This document shows positions 8,990-16,626 of a stretch of 64,000 bases of DNA, in pieces. The notes under the pieces are model-generated. The model was not told the DNA's origin. It saw only the letters and a list, made by a program, of their open reading frames with translations, and ran no database searches. A program made the position numbers and the translations under genes. Each line of letters starts with the position of its first letter. The first letter of the stretch is position 1. The stretch comes from UMGS1590 sp036303105 (lineage in GTDB: Bacteria; Bacillota; Peptococcia; Peptococcales; Peptococcaceae): positions 1-64,000 of the forward strand of contig JAXJBF010000137.1 of assembly GCA_036303105.1 (NCBI GenBank), in the 5' to 3' direction.

Positions 8990-9876
8990 TGAGAAAAAAA
9001 GAAGAAATAAAACAAGGAAAAAAGCGCTTCTTAATACAAATGCTTTTTGCTGCGCTCATAAATGGCTACGCGCTTGGTTTTTCGAAGGGACAAATTTTTA
9101 CAGGAAATAGTAAACTGATATGTGTCCCTGTTCTTAATTGTTATTCATGCCCTGGTGCTCTGGGTGCGTGTCCGATTGGTGCACTGCAAGCTGTTATTGG
9201 TGGGCATAAGCATAATGTTTCGTTCTATGTATTTGGAACAATCATGCTTTTTGGTGTTGTTTTAGGTCGTTTAATTTGCGGATTTCTTTGTCCGTTTGGA
9301 TTGGTTCAAGACTTGCTGCATAAAATTCCATCGCCAAAAATTCATGTTTCAAAGAATATTGACACTCCTCTTCGATGGCTAAAATATCTAGTTCTAATTG
9401 TTTTAGTCATTCTGCTACCAATGATTCTTACCAATGATTTTGGAATTGGTGCACCTTATTTCTGTAAATGGATCTGTCCTGCTGGTACGCTTGGCGGTGC
9501 ATTCCCACTTCTGATTCAAAACGAAAGTTTACGTGCAACAATTGGCGGACTGTTTACTTGGAAGGTGACTGTTCTGGCAGCAATTTCAATAGCCTCCATA
9601 GTTATAAGTCGACCATTTTGTAAATATCTCTGTCCGCTTGGTGCATTATATGGCTTATTTAACCGTTTCAGCTTTTATCAATTACATCTGAATCGTGAAA
9701 AATGTACAAAATGTGGTAGTTGCGAACGTAATTGTCCAATGACTGTTGAAATTACACGCAATATAAACAGCGCCGAGTGTATTCGATGCGGAAAGTGTAA
9801 AGCTGTATGTCCTCACGGAGCCATTACATCTGGTTTTTCTGTCAATACAAGAAAAGAAAGATTTGGTAAATATTAG
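8989..9876 (+). CDS. NapH/CcoG-like membrane polyferredoxin
   Basis: A 295-residue membrane protein with four to five helices and many cysteine motifs: CYSCPGALGACPIGAL near the N-terminus, CGFLCPFG, CKWICPAG and CKYLCPLGALYG at the ends of helices, then two C-terminal 4Fe-4S sites (CTKCGSCERNCP and CIRCGKCKAVCP). The helix-end CxxxCP motifs define the NapH family. It would pass electrons from cytoplasmic ferredoxin across the membrane. Start at 8989 overlaps the stop of the CXXC gene (TAATG); the longer frame from 8962 lies inside that gene. Together with the two genes before it, it forms a thiol-redox cassette. Confidence 0.85.
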   Translation: MRKKEEIKQGKKRFLIQMLFAALINGYALGFSKGQIFTGNSKLICVPVLNCYSCPGALGACPIGALQAVIGGHKHNVSFYVFGTIMLFGVVLGRLICGFLCPFGLVQDLLHKIPSPKIHVSKNIDTPLRWLKYLVLIVLVILLPMILTNDFGIGAPYFCKWICPAGTLGGAFPLLIQNESLRATIGGLFTWKVTVLAAISIASIVISRPFCKYLCPLGALYGLFNRFSFYQLHLNREKCTKCGSCERNCPMTVEITRNINSAECIRCGKCKAVCPHGAITSGFSVNTRKERFGKY

Positions 9877-9944
9877 AAAAACATTAAATGAAACTAGCGT
9901 TTTTGAAATTACATATTGACCAAAACTTTAGTAAATATAAATAT

Positions 9945-10000
9945 AACCTCCAGTCTTAAAATATTGGCCCACTAACCATATTCTAAGACTGGAGGTTTTT
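9945..10000 (+). terminator. Long-loop hairpin with T-run downstream of the polyferredoxin gene
   Basis: Perfect 14-bp arms AACCTCCAGTCTTA (9945-9958) and TAAGACTGGAGGTT (9984-9997) enclose a 25-nt loop and run into TTTTT. It is likely the terminator of the redox cassette. The long loop is unusual for a simple terminator. Confidence 0.6.
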
Positions 10001-10249
10001 CAATATGAATAATCAATTGAAAAAAACATAAATTGCTAGCTGAATCTTGAAAGAAATTCTAAACCTGATTATAGATACAAATGTGACAGGATAAAGAGAC
10101 TGGAAAAATAAGTAGTAGGATAAGAAAAACTGACGTTTCGCTTAAAACATAGATGATGAAAAGTGTAGTTAACAGATATAGAATCCATTTAATGGATATT
10201 TGGAATATGTAAGTAGAAAAAACTATAGAAAAATAAGAATGATTTTTGG

Positions 10250-10278
10250 TATAATAATTTAAAGATACATTGATGTAT
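10250..10278 (+). promoter_or_regulatory. -10 box and dyad before the LysR gene
   Basis: A -10-like TATAAT (10250-10255) with no clear -35 is followed by the dyad ATACAT-TG-ATGTAT (10265-10278). The dyad falls at the expected transcription start, a position suited to autorepression by a LysR-type protein. Only the sequence symmetry supports this. Confidence 0.3.
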
Positions 10279-10325
10279 TGCATTAATTTTGTGATAATTT
10301 AAAAGACCTTATGGAGTAGATTATT

Positions 10326-11252
10326 ATGAGAATTGATCAGTTAAAATATCTTACAGTTCTTTCAACAGAATCTTCTTTTAATACAGCAAGTGAGCATTTA
10401 AATATTTCTGTACAAGCCTTAACTGCGTCAATCAATTCTTTAGAGAAAGAACTTGGTTATAAATTATTTGAGCGAACAAACAAAGGAATCAATATCACTG
10501 AAGAAGGTGAAATATTCTGTGAATTTTCTCGGGAAGTAATTGAAAAGTATAATAGATGCCTTAAAAATCTATCGGAAATATCACAAAATAAATCTTCATC
10601 TAAAATAATAAATTTGAACATATATACGAACAAAATATACGAAGTGAGTATTCTGCCTATTATCGTTCAAAAATATAAGAAAATAAACACTAATGTCAAT
10701 ATATCAGTATATACCTATGATAACAACCAGATTTTGTTGAAACTTAATCATAATAAGAAAGATAGTGAAATCGGATTAATAACCTTTAGAGAAGATGATA
10801 TAAAGGAAATAAATGAGATATTAGAAAAAGATATAAAAATTAACCCCTTTTTTTATGGAAGATTTATTTTTTTTACAACTTCCAATTCTCCCTTAGCTAA
10901 AATGGATAAAGTATCTATTAAAACAATTTTAAAATATCCTCTTTGTATACTTCATGCACACAATACTAATGATTATAAAACATTAAAAAATATGTTTTCA
11001 ATGTATGGAGAATTAAATATAGCTTTTGCAACGAGTTCATATAAGATGTGGCTTGATTCAGTGAGAAATAATATTGGAATTGGATTAATCCAAAGTATCG
11101 CAATTACTAATTCTTCTTGTATACAAGAAGAATTACGAAGTTTAACTCGAATAAAAACAAAAGAAAAAATCGAAATGATATCGGCATGTGTTTTTAATAA
11201 AAAGGATGAAACGGTTAGTGATTTTATAAATATGTTAAAATTTATTACTTGA
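10326..11252 (+). CDS. LysR-type transcriptional regulator
   Basis: A 308-residue regulator with an N-terminal winged helix-turn-helix (about residues 1-60: FNTASEHLNISVQALTASI, then LFERTNKGINITEEG) and a C-terminal substrate-binding-like effector domain. The gene is markedly richer in A+T than its left neighbours. It lies immediately upstream of, and in the same direction as, a transporter and catabolic gene series, so it is the likely local regulator responding to that pathway's substrate. A strong hairpin follows it, so it is probably transcribed separately from the transporter. Confidence 0.88.
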   Translation: MRIDQLKYLTVLSTESSFNTASEHLNISVQALTASINSLEKELGYKLFERTNKGINITEEGEIFCEFSREVIEKYNRCLKNLSEISQNKSSSKIINLNIYTNKIYEVSILPIIVQKYKKINTNVNISVYTYDNNQILLKLNHNKKDSEIGLITFREDDIKEINEILEKDIKINPFFYGRFIFFTTSNSPLAKMDKVSIKTILKYPLCILHAHNTNDYKTLKNMFSMYGELNIAFATSSYKMWLDSVRNNIGIGLIQSIAITNSSCIQEELRSLTRIKTKEKIEMISACVFNKKDETVSDFINMLKFIT

Positions 11253-11346
11253 ATAAGTTCCGGCTTCTTAGCTCTTGTACAGGTAAAAATGGTATTATAG
11301 TATTAGTTATATTTTTGTTATATTTGACAGAGTGTATATTTCATTT

Positions 11347-11408
11347 AACCTTCTAAAATTTATTGAGTTTACAAAATAACTACTCAGTTAATTTTAGAAG
11401 GTTTTTTT
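11347..11408 (+). terminator. Terminator after the LysR gene
   Basis: Perfect 14-bp arms AACCTTCTAAAATT (11347-11360) and AATTTTAGAAGGTT (11390-11403) are followed by seven T. An inner GAGT/ACTC pair extends the stem across a symmetric internal loop. Confidence 0.75.
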
Positions 11409-11471
11409 ATTTGCAATTTGCCTTGCAATATGAATTTCTTATTAAAGATTTTTTTTCAATAAATAGTTTTA

Positions 11472-11537
11472 TTTACAAAATAAACTGATAGAATATAATC
11501 TTAAGTTGAACTAAAATAAAAACAAATGATGCATCAT
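11472..11537 (+). promoter_or_regulatory. Promoter and palindrome for the transporter/catabolic operon
   Basis: TTTACA (11472-11477) and TATAAT (11494-11499) are spaced by 16 bp. A perfect 12-bp palindrome ATGATGCATCAT (11526-11537) lies in the early transcribed region, and AAAGGAGG precedes the start at 11579. The palindrome is a candidate operator; binding by the LysR protein is a guess. Confidence 0.45.
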
Positions 11538-11578
11538 AAATTTTTAGTGATCCGATAATTTAAAAGGAGGGATTTTTC

Positions 11579-12967
11579 ATGACCTTTCAACAATGCATTT
11601 CTAAAAAAAATGTTTCTTGGCTATGCTCAATTGGATTGCCGCTATTGCTGTTCTTGATTCCTGTTTCTGAAAGCTTTAATCAGAAAATACAAATCTTTCT
11701 TTACTTAAGTTTCGTGTGCATTCTTATTGTTGCATTTAATTTATTAGATCCTATTGTACCTTCTATTCTTCTTCCGACAATATTGTATGCGTTAAACATA
11801 GTTGATAACGCAACTGCTTTTTCTGCATGGACCCAGCCAACCTTATGGATGATCTTAGGTGCATTTGTTTTAACTGGAGTTCTACAAGAGATTGGACTAT
11901 TGAATCGAATTGCATATTGGATTATAAAAAAATGTGGCGGGACATACACTAAAACATTATACGCCATTTATTTTGTTGGTCTAATATTAGGCGTTATTAC
12001 TTTTAACGGACATTATTTAATATTAATCTCCTTAACATACGGCATATGTAGAGCAATGGGATTTGGAAAAACCAAAGAATCATTAGTGTTAATGATGGTA
12101 GGAAGTCTGGGTGCTCTGAATGTGAAACTTTTTGCATATCGTCCAGCAACAACATCATTAATGATAGCAGGTGTTCAATCTGTTGATCCCGATTATAATT
12201 TGACAATGTTGCAACAAATGTTTTATATGATTCCTAGCATTTTTATGGCGATAAGTTTTATTTGGCTGTTAACCAAAATATATAAGACAAAAAATTTTGA
12301 TCTACCAAATGGAAAAGAATATTTTGAAAAACAATATGAAAAATTAGGGAAAATGAATTCAGCGGAGAAAAAAGGAGTACTCATTTTAGCAATTTTAATG
12401 ATCTGGATTGTTACAGAGCCAATACACAAAATTAATGCAAACTTATCTTTTATGATTCTACCATGGTTATGTTTTATACCAGGCGTAAAAATAGGTTCAG
12501 AAAAAACATTAAAAAATATCAATTGGAATATTATATGCTTTATTGCTGCATGTTTAACCATTGGCACAGTCGGAGCAAAGTTAGGATTTAGTTCATTGAT
12601 TCAGGCAACTTTAGAACCATCATTGCAGGGGGTTGGTAAAGGTACATTTTTATTTATCATATTATTAATTGGAACACTGGCAAATTTTATTCTATCTCCT
12701 GCAGCAATGATGGGATGCTTACCAGCTCCAGTTACTGAACTTGCTTCCGTAATAGGTTTAGAACCAACCGCTTGTTTGTTAACAATTAATTTTTCTAGTG
12801 ATATGGTTTTTATGCCGCATGAAGTACCAGCATATTTGATAATGTTTAGTTTTGGCTTAATAAGTATGAAAGATTTTATAAAGGTAAGTACATTAAAAGT
12901 CCTATGGTTTTTTATTTTATTTGTTTTAATTCAAATTCCATGGTGGATTTTTGTTGGAATTATATAA
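11579..12967 (+). CDS. DASS/SLC13-family anion transporter
   Basis: A 462-residue membrane protein with about 11-12 helices. The pattern (hydrophobic repeats around TLWMILGAFVLTGVLQ and the C-terminal INFSSDMVFMPHEVPAY) fits the divalent-anion:Na+ symporter / ion-transporter superfamily, whose members import di- and tricarboxylates or sulfate. A good AAAGGAGGG site lies upstream. It leads a series of four catabolic genes, so it probably imports their carboxylated substrate. The canonical SNT motifs of characterised DASS symporters are not obvious, so the family call is firmer than the ion or substrate. Confidence 0.75.
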   Translation: MTFQQCISKKNVSWLCSIGLPLLLFLIPVSESFNQKIQIFLYLSFVCILIVAFNLLDPIVPSILLPTILYALNIVDNATAFSAWTQPTLWMILGAFVLTGVLQEIGLLNRIAYWIIKKCGGTYTKTLYAIYFVGLILGVITFNGHYLILISLTYGICRAMGFGKTKESLVLMMVGSLGALNVKLFAYRPATTSLMIAGVQSVDPDYNLTMLQQMFYMIPSIFMAISFIWLLTKIYKTKNFDLPNGKEYFEKQYEKLGKMNSAEKKGVLILAILMIWIVTEPIHKINANLSFMILPWLCFIPGVKIGSEKTLKNINWNIICFIAACLTIGTVGAKLGFSSLIQATLEPSLQGVGKGTFLFIILLIGTLANFILSPAAMMGCLPAPVTELASVIGLEPTACLLTINFSSDMVFMPHEVPAYLIMFSFGLISMKDFIKVSTLKVLWFFILFVLIQIPWWIFVGII

Positions 12968-12992
12968 CACTAGTGATTTGAAAGGAGAACTT

Positions 12993-13814
12993 ATGAAAAT
13001 AATTGATTTTAGAATTAGGCCCCCATATCGTTCTATTAAAGAAAGTTTATTATATTCTAGAAAGCCTAGATCAGAAGAAAATTGGGGACTTAATACGGCA
13101 CCATCAGTCTTAAATGAATCCATGGAAATGTTACTTCATGAAATGGATCAAGCAAATATTACAAAGGCTGTTGTGCCATTAAGAAGAGCATTTAATATGC
13201 AAAATGATGATTTAGTGTTGCTTTCAAATGAGTACCCAAATAGATTTATCGGGTGTCCATGTTTAGACCCGTCTAACGTAAACATATCCTTAAATGAAAT
13301 AGAACAATATATCATTAGTGGAATTTTTAATATGATAATGATGGAACCAGGGAAATGTTCCCCTCCAATGAAAAGTGATGATAAAAGCATTTATCCAATT
13401 TATGATATATGCCAGAAAAATAATGTTCCAGTGTTATTATCACATGGAGGTTTCATACCTCCAGATAAAAAATATAATGATACATCGTCAATCCATAGAA
13501 TTGCAGAAGATTTTCCTAACTTGAAACTTGTTGTCTGTCATGCTGCGTGGCCTTATATAAACGAAATTATTTTCGAAGTAAAAACACATAAAAATGTATA
13601 TCTTGTACCAGACATGTACATGGTTAATTCTCCAGGTGATAATGATTACATAACGGCGGCAAATTACTTATTGCAAGATAAAATGATTTTTGCCTCGGCA
13701 TATCCGCTCTTACCATTAGAGGAGACTATTAATTTTTTGAAAAAAAAGTTAAGGAATGAAGTATGGGAAAAATTTTTCTATTCTAATGCTGCAAAAGTAT
13801 TGAATTTAGATTAG
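12993..13814 (+). CDS. Amidohydrolase-2-like TIM-barrel protein, degenerate metal site (copy 1)
   Basis: A 273-residue protein of the amidohydrolase-2 superfamily, which includes ACMSD and resorcylate-type decarboxylases. Several barrel landmarks are visible: IDFRIRPP at strand 1, LLSHGGF, LVVCHAAWP and FASAYPL at strand 8. The usual metal ligands are changed: the strand-1 HxH is RIR (R7, R9) and the strand-8 Asp of the GSDxP motif is Ala. The downstream paralogue has the same changes. AAAGGAG precedes the ATG at 12993. It is followed after 11 nt by an OYE/FadH-type gene. Hydrolase, decarboxylase or lyase activity without the usual metal centre is possible; the reaction is unknown. Confidence 0.8.
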   Translation: MKIIDFRIRPPYRSIKESLLYSRKPRSEENWGLNTAPSVLNESMEMLLHEMDQANITKAVVPLRRAFNMQNDDLVLLSNEYPNRFIGCPCLDPSNVNISLNEIEQYIISGIFNMIMMEPGKCSPPMKSDDKSIYPIYDICQKNNVPVLLSHGGFIPPDKKYNDTSSIHRIAEDFPNLKLVVCHAAWPYINEIIFEVKTHKNVYLVPDMYMVNSPGDNDYITAANYLLQDKMIFASAYPLLPLEETINFLKKKLRNEVWEKFFYSNAAKVLNLD

Positions 13815-13825
13815 AGGGATTATAT

Positions 13826-15727
13826 ATGAAAAAAATCTTTGAACCAATTACTATTAATAAAATGGAAATAAAAAATCGATTCGTCGTTTCAGCGATGGAA
13901 ACACATTATTGTAATTCGGATGGTTGCGCAACCGAGCGCTTTATTGCTTATCATGAAGAAAAAGCAAAAGGTGGCTGGGGATTAATTATTCCAGAGAATT
14001 ATACAATTCGTGAAGGTGTTGGTATTGATCCAAATCTTCCAGGATTGTATAGTGACTCTCAAATCTTAAGTCATACTAAATTAGTGGAGAACGTTCATAA
14101 ATATGGGGCCAAGATTGCATGTCAATTATATCACGCCGGTAAAAGAGTGGCTAATAGTATTGTCGGTCAAGAACCCGTAGGACCATCCGCAATAAAATTT
14201 GCAGGTGATCCAAATTCAAAAATCCCCAGAGAATTAACTGTTTCGGAAATAAAAGAAATAGAAAATGATTTTGCTTCATGTGCGTATAGGGCAAAAAAAG
14301 CAGGATTTGATGCAGTAGAAATACATGGTGCTCATGGCTATTTGATACATAGTTTTCTCTCTCCTTTTTCAAATAAAAGAATGGATGAATATGGTGGGAG
14401 TATTTATGGTCGATCCCGTTTTGCAATTGAAGTGATTCAGTGTGTACGACAAGCCGTTGGTACGGATTTCCCAATTCTGTTTCGGATGTCTGCATATGAG
14501 GGAAATAGCTATGGAATATCAATTGAAGAAGCAAAAGCCATTGCAATTCTTTTAGAGAAGGCGGGAGTTGATTGTATCCATGTATCTCAAGGCGGAGAAT
14601 ATAATCAGGTGGTATCTCCTAGCTCGTATGAGGCTAAAGCGACTTATGTTAATAATGCTTGTGAAATAAAAAAAGTAGTTGATATTCCCGTTATTGCTGC
14701 AGGAAGAATTACAGAACCTATACTTGCGGAAGAAATAATATCATCAGGAAAAGCTGATTTAGTTACTATGGCACGTGCTTCATTAGCTGATCCAGAATTG
14801 CCAAACAAAGCTGCACGTGGCGCTTTTCAAGAAATCAATTATTGTATTGGTTGTTTGCAAGGATGTACATTTGGCTGTTTGGTCAATCCAAGGACTGGAC
14901 ATGAAACGGAATATGATTTGTCGCCTGCTTTAGACACAAAACGAGTTTACATTGCGGGAGGTGGTATTGCTGGATGTGAAGCAGCAATTATTGCGGCGAA
15001 GAAGGGCCATCAAGTGACTTTATTTGAATCTCATTCAACTTTGGGAGGGCAGTGGCAACTTGCATGTGTTCCACCTGGAAAAACAGATTTTTCTTCTTTT
15101 GGTTCTTGGCAAAAATATCAATTAAGCCAATTAGGGGTAGATGTATTGCTTAATCAGACTCTCACCAAAGATAGAGTGTTTTCAGATAGTCCAGATGTTG
15201 TTATCTTAGCAACAGGTGGTAAACCGTCTGTTCCAGATATTGATGGAATAAAAGACAATATTTTTGTAACACAAGCGAATGATATTTTATCCGGAACCGC
15301 TACTCCTGGGAAAAATGTTGTGATAATTGGTGGCGGCTCTGTTGGAGCCGAAACAGCCCATTTTTGTAATGAATTAGGATCTAATGTAACAATTCTAGAA
15401 ATAGGTGATCAAATTGCCAAAGATGTTTCTCCTCGTGTTAAACCAAAACTTTTAGAAGCACTTCAAAAACAGGGAACTAAGCTTTATGTCAACACACAGA
15501 CATTGAAAATAGATAAAAATAATATTTTCATTTTAAGAGATAATATGTATGAGGTCATTTCAAATATTGATACTATAATTTTAGCTGTCGGTTCCAAGCC
15601 ATATAATTCATTGGAAAGAGAATTAAAAAATTTTAAAGGTAAAATTATTTCTGTTGGCGATTGTAAAAAGGTTAAAAGCGGTCATGATAATATACTAGAA
15701 GCTTTTATCACTGGCTTATCTATTTAA
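13826..15727 (+). CDS. OYE/FadH-type FMN-FeS-FAD ene-reductase (copy 1)
   Basis: A 633-residue flavoenzyme like 2,4-dienoyl-CoA reductase, BaiCD/BaiH or trimethylamine dehydrogenase. The N-terminal TIM barrel (about 1-340) binds FMN and carries the OYE signature IHGAHGYLIHSFLSPFSNKR. A cysteine cluster for 4Fe-4S follows: CIGCLQGCTFGC, with unusually short spacing before the last Cys. The C-terminal half has two dinucleotide motifs (IAGGGIAGCEA and VIIGGGSVGAE) for FAD and NAD(P)H. It reduces activated C=C bonds or catalyses related eliminations. It lies between the two amidohydrolase-like genes and is probably co-transcribed with them. Substrate unknown. Confidence 0.88.
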   Translation: MKKIFEPITINKMEIKNRFVVSAMETHYCNSDGCATERFIAYHEEKAKGGWGLIIPENYTIREGVGIDPNLPGLYSDSQILSHTKLVENVHKYGAKIACQLYHAGKRVANSIVGQEPVGPSAIKFAGDPNSKIPRELTVSEIKEIENDFASCAYRAKKAGFDAVEIHGAHGYLIHSFLSPFSNKRMDEYGGSIYGRSRFAIEVIQCVRQAVGTDFPILFRMSAYEGNSYGISIEEAKAIAILLEKAGVDCIHVSQGGEYNQVVSPSSYEAKATYVNNACEIKKVVDIPVIAAGRITEPILAEEIISSGKADLVTMARASLADPELPNKAARGAFQEINYCIGCLQGCTFGCLVNPRTGHETEYDLSPALDTKRVYIAGGGIAGCEAAIIAAKKGHQVTLFESHSTLGGQWQLACVPPGKTDFSSFGSWQKYQLSQLGVDVLLNQTLTKDRVFSDSPDVVILATGGKPSVPDIDGIKDNIFVTQANDILSGTATPGKNVVIIGGGSVGAETAHFCNELGSNVTILEIGDQIAKDVSPRVKPKLLEALQKQGTKLYVNTQTLKIDKNNIFILRDNMYEVISNIDTIILAVGSKPYNSLERELKNFKGKIISVGDCKKVKSGHDNILEAFITGLSI

Positions 15728-15743
15728 GAAAGAAGGAATAAAA

Positions 15744-16604
15744 ATGAAAATTTTAGATACTAGAATTCGACCTCCATACAATAGTTTCAAGGCAGGATTT
15801 TTTGATTCAACAGCTACTTTAGATAAAGTTCAATTTGCGAAAGATTTAGCAGAAAATCGTTTTGGTATGACAATTGCAGAATCTTTAATTGAAGGTTCGA
15901 TGGAACTTTTATTGCAAGAGATGGATGAGGCTGGGATAGTAAAAGCTATTTCACCGATGCGTGATTTTGGTGGGATTGGTAATAATCAAGATGTTATTGA
16001 CCTGATGGAAGACTATCCAAGTCGATTTATTGGTGTTCCAATTGTTGATATATATTATGGTAAAAAGAGAAATTATGAAATTATAGAAAAATATATCATT
16101 AATGGTCCATGTTGTGCATTAATGATTGAGCCAGGTTTTAGCGAGCAACCTATGTATGCGGATGATCATCATTTTTATTATATTTATGAATTGTGCCAAG
16201 AAAATAATATTCCATTAATGATGGCATTTGGTGGATTTATTGGTCCTGATTATAGTTATTGTAACCCGCTGTTAATTGATCATATTGCAACAGATTTTCC
16301 AAATTTGAAAATTCTCTTAGCTCATGGAGGATATCCATCTGTAACAGAAATGTGTCATGTTGCATCTAATCATCAGAACATTTGGTTAGCTCCAGATTTA
16401 TATATGATGAACGCTCCTGGATGGAGAGAATATCTTGATGCGGCAAATTGTATGTTAAGAAAACGTATCTGTTATGGATCAGCATATCCTTTAGTTGATG
16501 CAAAGGCCGCTGTGAAACATTACTTAAATATGGGATTCAAAGAATCTGTTTTAGAAGATATTATGTATAACAATGCTGCAACTTTTTTAGGACTAAATAA
16601 CTAA
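15744..16604 (+). CDS. Amidohydrolase-2-like TIM-barrel protein, degenerate metal site (copy 2)
   Basis: A 286-residue paralogue of the product at 12993-13814. It shares ILDTRIRPPYNSF at the N-terminus, SMELLLQEMDEA, a Gly-Gly loop (MAFGGFIGPD, where copy 1 has a His in SHGGF), LLAHGGYPS and CYGSAYPLVD near the end. As in copy 1, the HxH of strand 1 is RIR and the strand-8 Asp is Ala; here one further His is also lost. Conservation of the same substitutions in both copies argues that the altered site is functional rather than decayed. GAAAGAAGGA precedes the start. It is followed by its own OYE/FadH-type gene, so the pair was probably duplicated as a unit. Confidence 0.8.
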   Translation: MKILDTRIRPPYNSFKAGFFDSTATLDKVQFAKDLAENRFGMTIAESLIEGSMELLLQEMDEAGIVKAISPMRDFGGIGNNQDVIDLMEDYPSRFIGVPIVDIYYGKKRNYEIIEKYIINGPCCALMIEPGFSEQPMYADDHHFYYIYELCQENNIPLMMAFGGFIGPDYSYCNPLLIDHIATDFPNLKILLAHGGYPSVTEMCHVASNHQNIWLAPDLYMMNAPGWREYLDAANCMLRKRICYGSAYPLVDAKAAVKHYLNMGFKESVLEDIMYNNAATFLGLNN

Positions 16605-16626
16605 GTTATGGAAGAAGGTTGGTATC

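Larger units (their letters stand above)
9877..10325. other. Intergenic region between the redox cassette and the LysR gene
   Basis: This 450-nt AT-rich stretch holds the hairpin at 9945-10000 and a weak promoter region for the LysR gene. After the hairpin an ATG opens an eight-codon frame and then stops. A hydrophobic minus-strand frame (10059-10283) has no ribosome binding site and looks like chance. I see no convincing gene; it may be a decayed insertion. Confidence 0.5.
11253..11578. other. Intergenic region between LysR gene and anion transporter
   Basis: A 326-nt AT-rich region. It contains the LysR-gene terminator (11347-11408), a promoter for the transporter (11472-11499) and a palindrome downstream of that promoter (11526-11537). 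No coding frame of note was seen. Confidence 0.6.

Noticed and set aside
10059..10283. 74-codon hydrophobic minus-strand frame
   Set aside because: AT-rich sequence readily gives hydrophobic chance frames; no Shine-Dalgarno and it covers the LysR promoter area.
14151..14546. 131-codon minus-strand frame opposite the first FadH-type gene
   Set aside because: It is antisense to a well-conserved gene, has no ribosome binding site and no recognisable domain.
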